Assembly (NCBI GenBank): GCA_949130485.1
Contig: OX422198.1
Location: forward strand, 4,341,262-4,405,261
Reading direction: 5' to 3'
DNA from: Agelas oroides
Taxonomy: Eukaryota; Porifera; Demospongiae; Agelasida; Agelasidae
DNA length: 64,000 bases
The stretch's first letter is position 1; every line of letters starts with the position of its first letter. The translations under genes were made by a program, and so were the position numbers. Below the pieces are notes generated by a model. That model had not been told where the DNA came from. It ran no database searches and saw nothing but the letters and a program-made list of their open reading frames with translations. This document shows, piece after piece, positions 1-13,400 of the stretch.

Positions 1-2646
1 CTACCATGTCTCTACTACATTCTACCATGGCTCCACGTGACTCTACGTGACTCTACTACATCCTACCATAGCTCTATTTGACTCTGTATGCCTCTATTAC
101 ATTCTACCATGGCTCTACTTCACACTACTACATTCTACGATGGCTCTACTTGGCTCTACTTGACTCTACTACACTATACCTTTGCTAGACCTGGCTCTAC
201 TTGTCTCTACTACACTCTACCTTGACTCTACTACATCCTACCATGGATCCACGTACCTCTACTCGACTCTACTACACTCTACCATGGCACTACATGGCTC
301 TACTACATTCTACCGTGCCTCTACTTGACTCTACATGACTCTACTACATTCTACCATGGCTCTACTTGACTCTACTTGAGTCCACTACACTCTACTTTGG
401 CTCTACTTGGCTCTACTTGCCTCTACTACACACTACCATGCCTCCACTTGGCTCTACTACACTCTACCATGGCTCTACTTGGCTCTACTTGACTCTACTA
501 CACTATACCATGGCTCTACTCCATTGTACCATGGCTCTACTTGACACTACATGACTCTACTACATTCTGGCATGGGTCTACTTGACTCTACTACATTCTA
601 CGATGGCTCTACTTGGCTCCACTTGACTCTACTACACTATACCATTGCTCGACCTGGCTCTACTTGTCTCTACTTCACTCTACCTTGGCTCTACTGCATC
701 CTACCATTGATCGACGTGACTCTACTTGACTCTACTATACACTCTACCATCGCTCTACCTGGCTCTACTACATTCTACCATGGCTCTACTTGACTCTAGA
801 TGACTCTATTACATTACACCATGGCTCTACTTGACTCTCCTTCAGTCCAATACACTCTACCTTGGCTCTACTTGGCTCTACTTGACTCTACTACACACTA
901 CCATGGCTCTACTTCGTTCTACTACACTCTACCATGGCTCTACTTGGCTGTACTTGACTCTACTACACTATACCATGGCTCTACTCCATTGTACCATGGC
1001 TCTACTTGACACTACATTACTCTCCTACATTCTACCATGGCTCTACTTTCCTCTTCTACATTCTACGATGGCTGTACTTGACTCTACTTGACTCTACTAC
1101 ACTATACCATTGCTAGACCTGGCTCTACTTGTCTCTACTTCACTCTACATTGGCTCTACTACATCCTACCATGGATCAACGTGACTCTAGTACAATCTAC
1201 CATGGCTCTACCTGGCTCTACTACATTCTGCCGTGGCTCTAGTGACTCTACATGACTCTACTACATTCTACCATGGCTCTACTTGACTCTACTTGAGTCC
1301 CCTACACTCTACCATGGCTCTACTTGGCTCTACTACACTATACCATTCCTAGACCTCGCTCTCCTTGTCTCTACTACACTCTACCTTGGCTCTACTACAT
1401 CCTACCATGGATCCACGTGACTCTACTTGATTCTACTACACTCTACCATGGCTCTACCTGGCTCTACTACATTCTACCATGGCTCTACTTGTCTCTACAT
1501 GACTCTACTACATTCTACCATTGCTCTACTTGACTCTACTTGAACCCACTACACTCTACCTTGACTCTACTTGGCTCTACTTGACTCTACTACACTCTAC
1601 CATGTCTCTACTACATTCTACCATGACTCCACGTGACTCTACGTGACTCTACTACATTCTACCATAGCTCTACTTGACTCTGTATACCTCTACTACATTC
1701 TACCATGGCTCTACTTGACTCTACTTGAGTCCACTACACTCCACTTTGGCTCTACTTGCCTCTACTTGCCTCTACTACACACTACCATGCCTCCACTTGA
1801 CTCTACTACACTCTACACTATACCATGGCTCTACTCCATTGTACCATGGCTCTACTTGACACTACATGACTCTACTACATTCTACCATGGGTCTACTTGA
1901 CTCTACTACATTCTACGATGGCTCTACATGGCTCCACCTGACTGTACTACGCTATATCATTGCTAGACCTGGCTCTACTTGTATCTACTTCACTCTACCT
2001 TGGCTCTACTGCATCCTACCATGGATCCACGTGACTCTACTTGACTCTACTACACTCTACCATCGCTCTACCTGGCTATACTACATTCTACCATGGCTCT
2101 ACTTGTCTCTACATCACTCTACTACATTCTACCATGGCTCTACTTGACTCTCCTTCAGTCCAATACACTCTACCTTGGCTCTACTTGGCTCTACTTGACT
2201 CTACTACACACTACCATGGCTCTACTTGGCTCTACTACACTTTACCATGGCTCTACTACACTTTACCATGGCTCTACTTGGCTGTACTTGACTCTACTAC
2301 ACTATACCATGGCTCTACTCCATTGTACCATGGCTCTACTTGACACTACATGACTGTCCTACATTCTACCATGGCTCTACTTGACTCTACTACATTCTAC
2401 AATGGCTGTACATGGCTCTACTTGACTCTACTACACTATACCATTGCTAGACTTGGCTCTACTTGTCTCTACTTCACTCTACATTAGCTCTACTACATCC
2501 TACCATGGATCAACGTGACCCTACTTGACTCTACTACACTCTACCATGGCTCTACCTCGCTATACTACATTCTGCGATGGCTCTACGTGACTCTACATGA
2601 CTCTACTACATTCTACCATGGCTCTACTTGACTCTACTTGAGTCCA
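1..2646 (+). repeat. Diverged segment with an old ~1.3 kb tandem repeat
   Basis: The stretch near 366-1010 resembles that near 1725-2350, with offsets drifting between about 1313 and 1359 bp. Shared landmarks are the rare string TTCAGTCCAATACACTC (841 and 2154) and CCATGCCTCCACTTG (about 437 and 1796). Substitutions and unit-sized length differences are frequent, so this duplication is older than the near-identical ones further right. The opening string around position 5 (CATGTCTCTACTACATTC) recurs near 1601, 2771 and 3761, which shows that several module types are interleaved. No gene is seen. Confidence 0.7.
1405..1419. other. Representative overlapping palindromes CCATGG, GGATCC, CACGTG
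   Basis: The string CCATGGATCCACGTG packs three 6-base palindromes into 15 bases. It recurs every few hundred bases across the window, for example near 8251, 17921, 22821, 41741 and 62519, usually after CTACATC and before ACTCTACTTGAC. A minority of copies carry GGATCAACGTG instead. CACGTG is the core of the E-box bound by many eukaryotic bHLH factors; binding here is only a possibility. Confidence 0.85.
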
Positions 2647-3636
2647 CTACACTCTACCTTGGCTCTACTTGGCTCTACTTGACTCTACTACACACTACCA
2701 TGGCTCTACTTGGCTATACTGCACTCTACCATGGCTCTACTTGGCTCTACTTGACTCTACTACACTCTACCATGTCTCTACTACATTCTACCATGGCTCC
2801 ACGTGACTCTACATCATTCTACTACATTCTACCATTGCTCTACTTGACTCTGTATGCCTCTACTACATTCTACATTGGCTCTACTTCACTCTACTACATT
2901 CTACGATGGCTCTACTTGGCTCTACTTGACTCTACTACACTATACCATCGCTAGACCTGGCTCTACTTGTCACTACTACAGTCTACCTTGACTCTACTAC
3001 ATCCTACCATGGATCAACGAGACTCTACTTGACTCTACTACACTCTACAGTGGCTCTACTCCATTGTACCATGGCTCTACTTGACACTACATCACTCTAC
3101 TACATTCTACCATGGCTCTACTTGTCTCTACATGACTCTACTACATGCTACCATGGCTCTACCCCATTGTACCATGGCTCTACTTGACACTACATGATTC
3201 TACTAAATTCTACCATGGCTCTTCCTGACTCTACTTGACTCTCCTACACTCTACCGTTGCTCTACTTGGCTGTACTTGACACTACTACACTCTACCATGG
3301 CTCTACTCGATTCTATACCATGGTTCTACTTCACACTACATGGCTCTACTACATTCTACCATTGTTCCAATTGAATCTACTACATTCTACCATGACTCTA
3401 CTTGGCTCTACTTGACTCTACCACACTCTACCATCACTCTACTTGGCTCTACTTGACTCTGCTACACTCTACCATGGCTCTACTCCATTGTACCATGGCT
3501 CTACTTGACACTACATGACTCTACTACATTCTACCAAGGCTCTACTTGACTCTACTACACACTACGATGGCTCTACTTGGCTTTACTTGACTCTACTACA
3601 CTATTCCATTGCTAGACCTGGCTCTCCTTGTCTCTA
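2647..3636 (+). repeat. 990-bp higher-order repeat, copy 1
   Basis: First copy of a direct tandem duplication with an offset of exactly 990 bp. Landmarks at offset 990 include the variant TGGCTATACTGCACTC (2710 and 3700), GGATCAACGAGACTC (about 3011 and 4001) and ATTGTTCCAATTGAATC (3361 and 4351). I saw no substitution between the copies in the lines I compared by eye. The left breakpoint lies in the common string CTACACTCTACCTTGG. Confidence 0.9.
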
Positions 3637-4626
3637 CTACACTCTACCTTGGCTCTACTTGGCTCTACTTGACTCTACTACACACTACCATGGCTCTACT
3701 TGGCTATACTGCACTCTACCATGGCTCTACTTGGCTCTACTTGACTCTACTACACTCTACCATGTCTCTACTACATTCTACCATGGCTCCACGTGACTCT
3801 ACATCATTCTACTACATTCTACCATTGCTCTACTTGACTCTGTATGCCTCTACTACATTCTACATTGGCTCTACTTCACTCTACTACATTCTACGATGGC
3901 TCTACTTGGCTCTACTTGACTCTACTACACTATACCATCGCTAGACCTGGCTCTACTTGTCACTACTACAGTCTACCTTGACTCTACTACATCCTACCAT
4001 GGATCAACGAGACTCTACTTGACTCTACTACACTCTACAGTGGCTCTACTCCATTGTACCATGGCTCTACTTGACACTACATCACTCTACTACATTCTAC
4101 CATGGCTCTACTTGTCTCTACATGACTCTACTACATGCTACCATGGCTCTACCCCATTGTACCATGGCTCTACTTGACACTACATGATTCTACTAAATTC
4201 TACCATGGCTCTTCCTGACTCTACTTGACTCTCCTACACTCTACCGTTGCTCTACTTGGCTGTACTTGACACTACTACACTCTACCATGGCTCTACTCGA
4301 TTCTATACCATGGTTCTACTTCACACTACATGGCTCTACTACATTCTACCATTGTTCCAATTGAATCTACTACATTCTACCATGACTCTACTTGGCTCTA
4401 CTTGACTCTACCACACTCTACCATCACTCTACTTGGCTCTACTTGACTCTGCTACACTCTACCATGGCTCTACTCCATTGTACCATGGCTCTACTTGACA
4501 CTACATGACTCTACTACATTCTACCAAGGCTCTACTTGACTCTACTACACACTACGATGGCTCTACTTGGCTTTACTTGACTCTACTACACTATTCCATT
4601 GCTAGACCTGGCTCTCCTTGTCTCTA
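3637..4626 (+). repeat. 990-bp higher-order repeat, copy 2
   Basis: Second copy of the 990-bp unit. Similarity runs on to about 4649 because the breakpoint lies inside common units, after which the sequence changes to a string leading into ACATCCTACCATGG. The apparent identity means either a very recent duplication by unequal crossing-over or an assembly duplication. Confidence 0.9.
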
Positions 4627-4858
4627 CTACACTCTACCTTGGCTCTACTACATCCTACCATGGATCCACGTGACTCTACTTGACTCTACTACACCCTACA
4701 ATGGCTCTACCTGGCTCTACTACATTCTACCTTGGCTCTACTTGACTCTGCATGACTGTACTACATTCTACCATGGATCTGCTTGACTCTTCATGACTGT
4801 ACTACTCTCTACCATGGCTCTACTTGGCTTTATTTGACTCTACTACACTATACCATTC
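4627..4858 (+). repeat. Short single-copy satellite stretch between two doublets
   Basis: Ordinary CTCTAC units lying between the 990-bp doublet and the 5.6-kb doublet. It contains slightly unusual units such as TGGCTTTATTTGACTC (about 4825-4840) but nothing outside the satellite pattern. Confidence 0.7.
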
Positions 4859-7800
4859 CTAGACGTGGCTCTACTTGTCTCTACTTCACTCTAACTTATA
4901 GCTGTACTACATCCTGCCATGGATCCATGTGACTGTACTTGACTCTACTACACTCTACCATGGCTCTACCTGGCTCTACTACATTCTACCATGGCTCTAC
5001 TTGACTCTACATGACTCTACTGCATTCTACCATGGCTCTACTTGACTCTGCTTGAGTCCACTACACTCTACCATGGCTCTACTTGGCTCTACTTGACTCT
5101 ACTACACACTACCATGGCTCTACTTGACTCTACTACACTCTACCATGTCTCTACCACATTCTACCATAGCTCTACTTGACTCTACTTGACTCTACTACAT
5201 TCTGCCATGGCTCTACTTGACTCTACGTGACTGTACTACACTCTACCTTGGCTCTACTACATTCTGCTATGGCTCCACGTGACTCTACTTGACTCTACTG
5301 CATTCTACCATGGCTCTACCTGGCTCTACTACATTCTACCATGGCTCTACTTGGCTCTACATGACTCTACTACATGCTACCGTGGCTCTACTTGACTCTA
5401 CATGACCCTACTACACTCTACCATGGCTCTACTCCATTGTACCATGGCTCTACATTCACACTACATCACTCTACTACATTCTACAATGGCTCTACTTGTC
5501 TCTACATGACTCTACTACATGCTACCGTGGCTCTACCCCATTGTACCATGGCTCTACTTGACACTACATGATTCTACTAAATTCTATCATCGTTCTTCCT
5601 AACTCTACTTGACTCTCCTACACTCTACCGTTGCTCTACTTGGCTGTACTTGACACTACTACACTGTACCATGGCTCTACTCCATTTTATACCATGGCTC
5701 TACTTCACACTACATGGCTCTACTACATTCTACCATTGTTCCAATTGAATCTACTACATTCTACCATGACTCTACTTGGCTCTACTTGACTCTACCACAC
5801 TCTACCATGGCTCTACTTGGCTCTACTTCACTCTACTACACTCTACCATGGCTCTACTCCATTGTACCATGGCTCTACTTGAAACTACATGACTCTACTA
5901 CATTCTACCAAGGCTCTACTTGACTCTACTACACACTACGATGGCTCTACTTGGCTCTACTTGACTCTACTACACTATACCATTGCTAGACCTGGCTCTC
6001 CTTGTCTCTACTACACTCTACCTTGGCTCTACTACATCCTATCATGGATCCACGTGACTCTAATTGACTCTACTACACACTACCATGGCTCTACCTGGCT
6101 CTACTACATTCTACCATGGCTGTACTTGTCTCTACATGACTCTACTACATTCTACCATGGTTCTATTTAACTCTACTTGAATCTACTACACTCTACCTCG
6201 ACTCTACTTGGCTCTACTTGACTCTACTACACTCTACCATTGCTAGACCTGGCTCTCCTTGTCTCTACTACACTCTACCTTGGCTCTACTACATTCTACC
6301 ATGGATCCATGTGACTCTACTTGACTCTACTACACTCTACCATGTCTCTACTACATTCTACCATGGCTCCACGTGACTCTACATCATTCTACTACATTCT
6401 ACCATTGCTCTACTTGACTCTGTATGCCTCTACTACATTCTACTATGGCTCTACTTCACTCTATTACATGCTACGATGGCTCTACTTGGCTCTACTTGAC
6501 TCTACTACACTATACCATTGCTAGACCTGGCTCTACTTGTCCCTACTACACTCTACCTTGACACTACTACCTCCTACCATGGATCCACGTGACTCTACTT
6601 GACTCTACTACACTCTACCGTGGCTCTACTCCATTGTACCATGGCTCTACTTGACACTACATCACTCTACTACACTCTACCATGGCTCTACTTGGCTCTA
6701 CTTGACTGTATTACACCATACCATTGCTAAACCTGGCTCTACTTGTCTCTACTTCACTCTACCTTAGCTGTACTACATCCTACCATGGATCCACGTGACT
6801 CTACTTGACTCTACTACAGTCTACCATGGCTCTACCTTGCTCTACTACATTCTACAATGGCTCTACTTGACTCTACATGACTCTACTACATTGTACCATG
6901 GCTCAATGTGATTCTACATCATTCTACTACATTCTGCCATTCCTCTACTTGACTCTGTATGCCTCTACTACATTCTACGATGGCTCTACTTTACTCTACT
7001 ACATTCTACGATGGCTCTACTTGGCTCTACTTGACTCTATTACACTATACCATTGCTAGACCTGGCTCTACTTGCTCCTACTACACTCTACCTTGACTCT
7101 ACTACATCCTACCATGGATCAACGTGACTCTACGTGACTCTACTACATTCTACCATAGCTCTATACTTGGGTCTACTTGGCTCTACTTCACTCTACTACA
7201 CTATACCATGACTCTACTCCATCGTACCATGGCTCTACTTGACACTAGATGACTCTACTACATTCTACCATGGCTCTACTTGACTCTATTACATTCTACG
7301 ATGGCTCTTCTTGGCTCTACTTGACTCTACTACACGATACCATTGCTAGACCTGGCTCTACTTGTCTCTACTTCACTCTACCTTAGCTGTACTACATCCT
7401 ACCATGGATCCACGTGACTGTACTTGAATCTACTACACTCTACCATGGCTCTACCTGGCTCTACTACATTCTACCATGGCTCTACTTGACTCTACATGAC
7501 TCTAATACATTCTACCATGGCTCTACTTGACTCTGCTTGAGTCCACTACACTCTACCTTGACTCTACTTGGCTCTACTTGACTCTACTACACACTACCAT
7601 GGATCTACTTGGCTCTACTACACTCTACCATGGCTCTACTTGGCTCTACTCTGACTCTACTACTCTCTACCATGTCTCTACCACATTCTACCATAGCTCT
7701 ACTTGACTCTCCTTGACTCTACTACATTCTGGCATCACTCTACTTGACTCTACGTGACTGTACTACACTCTACCTTGCCTCTACTACATTCTGCTATGGC

Positions 7801-9059
7801 TCCACGTGACTCTACTTGACTCTACTGCATTCTACAAATGCTCTACCTGGCTCTACTGGATTCTACCATGGCTCTAGTTAGCTATACATGACTCTTTACT
7901 ACATGCTACTGTGGCTCTACTTGACTCTACATGACCCTACTACACTCTACCAAGGCTCTACTCGATTATACCATGGTTCTACTTCACACTACATCACTCT
8001 ACTACACTCTACCATGGCTCTACTTGACTCTACATAACTCTACTACATGCTACCGTGGCTCTACCCCATTGTACCATGACTCTACTTCACACTACATGAC
8101 TCTACTACATTCTACCATGGGTCTACTTGACTCTACTCCATTCTACGATGGCTCTACTTGGCTCTACCTGACTCTACTACACTATACCATTGCTAGACCT
8201 GGCTCTACTTGTCTCTACTTCACTCTACCTTGGCTCTACTGCATTCTACCATGGATCCACGTGACTCTACTTGACTCTACTACACTCTACCATCGCTCTA
8301 CTTGGCTGTATTTGTCTCTACTACACTCTACCATGGCTCTACCTGGCTCTACTACATTCTATCATTGCTCTACTTGACTCTAAATGACTCTAATCCTTTC
8401 TACCATTGCTCTACTTTACTCTACTACATTCTACGATAGCTGTACTTGGCTCTACTTGACTCTACTACACTATACCATTGCTAGACCTGGCTCTACTTGT
8501 CTCTACTCCACTCTACCTTGGCTCTACTGCATCCTACCATGGATCAACGTGACTCTACGTGACTCTACTACACTCTACCATGGCTCTACCTGGCTCTACT
8601 ACATTCTACCGTGGCTCTACTTGACTCTACATGACTCTACTACATTCTACCATGGCTCTACTTGACTCTACTTGAGTCCACTACACTCTACCTTGGCTCT
8701 ACTTGGCTCTACTTGACTCTACTACACACTACCATGGCTCAACTTGGTTACACTACACTCTACCATGGCTCTACTTGGCTCTACTTGACTCTACTACACT
8801 CTACCATGTCTCTACTACATTCTACCAAAGCTCAACGTGATTCTACATCATTCTACTACATCCTACCATTCCTCTACTTGACTCTGTATGACTCTACTAC
8901 ATTCTACCATGGCTCTACTTCACTCTACTACATTCTACGATGGCTCTACTTGGCTCTCCTCGACTCTACTACACTATACCATTGCTAGACCTGGCTCTAC
9001 TTGTTCCTACTACACTCTATCTTGACTCTACTACATCCTACCATGGATCCACGTGACTC

Positions 9060-9393
9060 TACTTGACTCTACTGCACTCTACCATGGCTCTACTCCATTG
9101 TACCATGGCTCTACTTGACACTACATGACTCTACTACATTCTACCATGGCTCTACTTGACTCTACTACACACTACGATGGGTCTACTTGACTGTACTTGA
9201 CTCTACTACACTATACCATTCCTCGACCTGGCTCAGTTGTCTCTACTTCACTCTACCTTGGCTCTACTGCATCCTACCATGGATCCACGTGTCTCTACTT
9301 GATTCTACTACACTCTACCATCGCTCTACCTGGCTCTACTACATTCTACCATGGCTCTACTTGACTCTACATGACTCTATTACATTCTACCAT
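9060..9393 (+). repeat. 390-bp offset internal duplication, first segment
   Basis: About 334 bp here recur at 9450-9783 with an offset of 390 bp. The segment includes the rare string CGACCTGGCTCAGTTGTC (about 9223 and 9613). The two segments are separated by a 56-bp stretch (9394-9449). The equivalent region of copy 2 (near 14824) and of the later array (near 27804) has only one copy, so the single state is probably ancestral. Confidence 0.85.
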
Positions 9394-9449
9394 GACTCTA
9401 CTTGGCTCTCCTTGACTCTACCACACTCTACCATGGCTCTACTTGGCTC

Positions 9450-9783
9450 TACTTGACTCTACTACACTCTACCATGGCTCTACTCCATTGTACCATGGCT
9501 CTACTTGACACTACATGACTCTACTACATTCTACCATGGCTCTACTTGACTCTACTACACACTACGATGGGTCTACTTGACTGTACTTGACTCTACTACA
9601 CTATACCATTCCTCGACCTGGCTCAGTTGTCTCTACTTCACTCTACCTTGGCTCTACTGCATCCTACCATGGATCCACGTGTCTCTACTTGATTCTACTA
9701 CACTCTACCATCGCTCTACCTGGCTCTACTACATTCTACCATGGCTCTACTTGACTCTACATGACTCTATTACATTCTACCAT
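9450..9783 (+). repeat. 390-bp offset internal duplication, second segment
   Basis: Second segment of the internal duplication. It leads directly into the sequence that follows the single copy near 15030, with a CTCTCCTTGAGTCC landmark. I saw no differences from the first segment beyond one base near its left edge (9074 versus 9464). Confidence 0.85.
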
Positions 9784-10495
9784 TGCTCTACTTGACTCTC
9801 CTTGAGTCCACTACACTCTACCTTGGCTCTACTTGGCTCTACTTGACTCTCCTACACACTGCCATGGCTCTACTTGGCTTTACCACACTCTACCATGGCT
9901 CTACTCCATTGTACCATGGTTCTACTTGACACTACATGACTCTACTACATTCTACCTTGGCTCTACTTGACTCTACTACACACTATGATGGCTCTCCTTG
10001 GCTCTACTTGACTCTACTACACTATACCATTGCTCGACCTGGCTCTACTTGTCTCTACTTCACTCTACCTTGGCTCTACTGCATCCTACCATGGCTCCAC
10101 GTGAATCTACTTGACTCTACTACACTCTACCATCGCTATTCCTGGCTCTACTACATTCTACCATGGCTCTACTTGACTGTACATGACTCTATTACATTCT
10201 ACCATTGCTCTACGTGACTCTCCTTGAGTCCACTACACTCTACCTTGGCTCTACTTTGCTCTTCTTGACTCTCCTACACCCTGCCATGGCTCTACTTGGC
10301 TCTACTACACTCTACCATGGCTCTACTTGGCTGTACTTGACTCTACTACACTATACCACGGCTCTACTCCATTGTACCATCGCTCTACTTGACACTACAT
10401 TACTCTCCTACATTCTACCATGGCTCTACTTTACTGTACTACATTCTACGATGGCTGTACTTGGCTCTACTTGACTCTACTACACTATACCATTG

Positions 10496-13400
10496 CTAGA
10501 CGTGGCTCTACTTGTCTCTACTTCACTCTAACTTATAGCTGTACTACATCCTGCCATGGATCCATGTGACTGTACTTGACTCTACTACACTCTACCATGG
10601 CTCTACCTGGCTCTACTACATTCTACCATGGCTCTACTTGACTCTACATGACTCTACTGCATTCTACCATGGCTCTACTTGACTCTGCTTGAGTCCACTA
10701 CACTCTACCATGGCTCTACTTGGCTCTACTTGACTCTACTACACACTACCATGGCTCTACTTGACTCTACTACACTCTACCATGTCTCTACCACATTCTA
10801 CCATAGCTCTACTTGACTCTACTTGACTCTACTACATTCTGCCATGGCTCTACTTGACTCTACGTGACTGTACTACACTCTACCTTGGCTCTACTACATT
10901 CTGCTATGGCTCCACGTGACTCTACTTGACTCTACTGCATTCTACCATGGCTCTACCTGGCTCTACTACATTCTACCATGGCTCTACTTGGCTCTACATG
11001 ACTCTACTACATGCTACCGTGGCTCTACTTGACTCTACATGACCCTACTACACTCTACCATGGCTCTACTCCATTGTACCATGGCTCTACATTCACACTA
11101 CATCACTCTACTACATTCTACAATGGCTCTACTTGTCTCTACATGACTCTACTACATGCTACCGTGGCTCTACCCCATTGTACCATGGCTCTACTTGACA
11201 CTACATGATTCTACTAAATTCTATCATCGTTCTTCCTAACTCTACTTGACTCTCCTACACTCTACCGTTGCTCTACTTGGCTGTACTTGACACTACTACA
11301 CTGTACCATTGCTCTACTCCATTTTATACCATGGCTCTACTTCACACTACATGGCTCTACTACATTCTACCATTGTTCCAATTGAATCTACTACATTCTA
11401 CCATGACTCTACTTGGCTCTACTTGACTCTACCACACTCTACCATGGCTCTACTTGGCTCTACTTCACTCTACTACACTCTACCATGGCTCTACTCCATT
11501 GTACCATGGCTCTACTTGAAACTACATGACTCTACTACATTCTACCAAGGCTCTACTTGACTCTACTACACACTACGATGGCTCTACTTGGCTCTACTTG
11601 ACTCTACTACACTATACCATTGCTAGACCTGGCTCTCCTTGTCTCTACTACACTCTACCTTGGCTCTACTACATCCTATCATGGATCCACGTGACTCTAA
11701 TTGACTCTACTACACACTACCATGGCTCTACCTGGCTCTACTACATTCTACCATGGCTGTACTTGTCTCTACATGACTCTACTACATTCTACCATGGTTC
11801 TATTTAACTCTACTTGAATCTACTACACTCTACCTCGACTCTACTTGGCTCTACTTGACTCTACTACACTCTACCATTGCTAGACCTGGCTCTCCTTGTC
11901 TCTACTACACTCTACCTTGGCTCTACTACATTCTACCATGGATCCATGTGACTCTACTTGACTCTACTACACTCTACCATGTCTCTACTACATTCTACCA
12001 TGGCTCCACGTGACTCTACATCATTCTACTACATTCTACCATTGCTCTACTTGACTCTGTATGCCTCTACTACATTCTACTATGGCTCTACTTCACTCTA
12101 TTACATGCTACGATGGCTCTACTTGGCTCTACTTGACTCTACTACACTATACCATTGCTAGACCTGGCTCTACTTGTCCCTACTACACTCTACCTTGACA
12201 CTACTACCTCCTACCATGGATCCACGTGACTCTACTTGACTCTACTACACTCTACCGTGGCTCTACTCCATTGTACCATGGCTCTACTTGACACTACATC
12301 ACTCTACTACACTCTACCATGGCTCTACTTGGCTCTACTTGACTGTATTACACCATACCATTGCTAAACCTGGCTCTACTTGTCTCTACTTCACTCTACC
12401 TTAGCTGTACTACATCCTACCATGGATCCACGTGACTCTACTTGACTCTACTACAGTCTACCATGGCTCTACCTTGCTCTACTACATTCTACAATGGCTC
12501 TACTTGACTCTACATGACTCTACTACATTGTACCATGGCTCAATGTGATTCTACATCATTCTACTACATTCTGCCATTCCTCTACTTGACTCTGTATGCC
12601 TCTACTACATTCTACGATGGCTCTACTTTACTCTACTACATTCTACGATGGCTCTACTTGGCTCTACTTGACTCTATTACACTATACCATTGCTAGACCT
12701 GGCTCTACTTGCTCCTACTACACTCTACCTTGACTCTACTACATCCTACCATGGATCAACGTGACTCTACGTGACTCTACTACATTCTACCATAGCTCTA
12801 TACTTGGGTCTACTTGGCTCTACTTCACTCTACTACACTATACCATGACTCTACTCCATCGTACCATGGCTCTACTTGACACTAGATGACTCTACTACAT
12901 TCTACCATGGCTCTACTTGACTCTATTACATTCTACGATGGCTCTTCTTGGCTCTACTTGACTCTACTACACGATACCATTGCTAGACCTGGCTCTACTT
13001 GTCTCTACTTCACTCTACCTTAGCTGTACTACATCCTACCATGGATCCACGTGACTGTACTTGAATCTACTACACTCTACCATGGCTCTACCTGGCTCTA
13101 CTACATTCTACCATGGCTCTACTTGACTCTACATGACTCTAATACATTCTACCATGGCTCTACTTGACTCTGCTTGAGTCCACTACACTCTACCTTGACT
13201 CTACTTGGCTCTACTTGACTCTACTACACACTACCATGGATCTACTTGGCTCTACTACACTCTACCATGGCTCTACTTGGCTCTACTCTGACTCTACTAC
13301 TCTCTACCATGTCTCTACCACATTCTACCATAGCTCTACTTGACTCTCCTTGACTCTACTACATTCTGGCATCACTCTACTTGACTCTACGTGACTGTAC

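Larger units (their letters stand above)
4859..10495 (+). repeat. 5.6-kb higher-order repeat, copy 1 (5637 bp)
   Basis: First copy of a very large direct tandem duplication. Segments at about 5374, 5889, 6321, 6877, 7931, 8384 and 8662 all reappear 5637 bp later. The left breakpoint falls in the shared string CTAGAC: at 4859 it follows CCATTC and leads into GTGGCTC, and the same lead-in recurs at 10496. This copy carries an extra internal duplication with offset 390 bp (see 9060-9783), which explains why it is 390 bp longer than copy 2. Confidence 0.92.

Noticed and set aside
3361-3377. CCAAT-box or MfeI-type motif in ATTGTTCCAATTGAATC as a regulatory site
   Set aside because: It is a regular component of the module and has no adjacent gene; kept only as a landmark.
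7931-8377. 148-codon reading frame, also present at 13568, 17604 and 20710
   Set aside because: It is conserved only because the DNA block is duplicated. Residues are the same Leu/Ser/Thr/Tyr/His set found in all frames, it starts at a repeat ATG and ends at the common GGCTCTACTTGA, and it has no domain or upstream signal.
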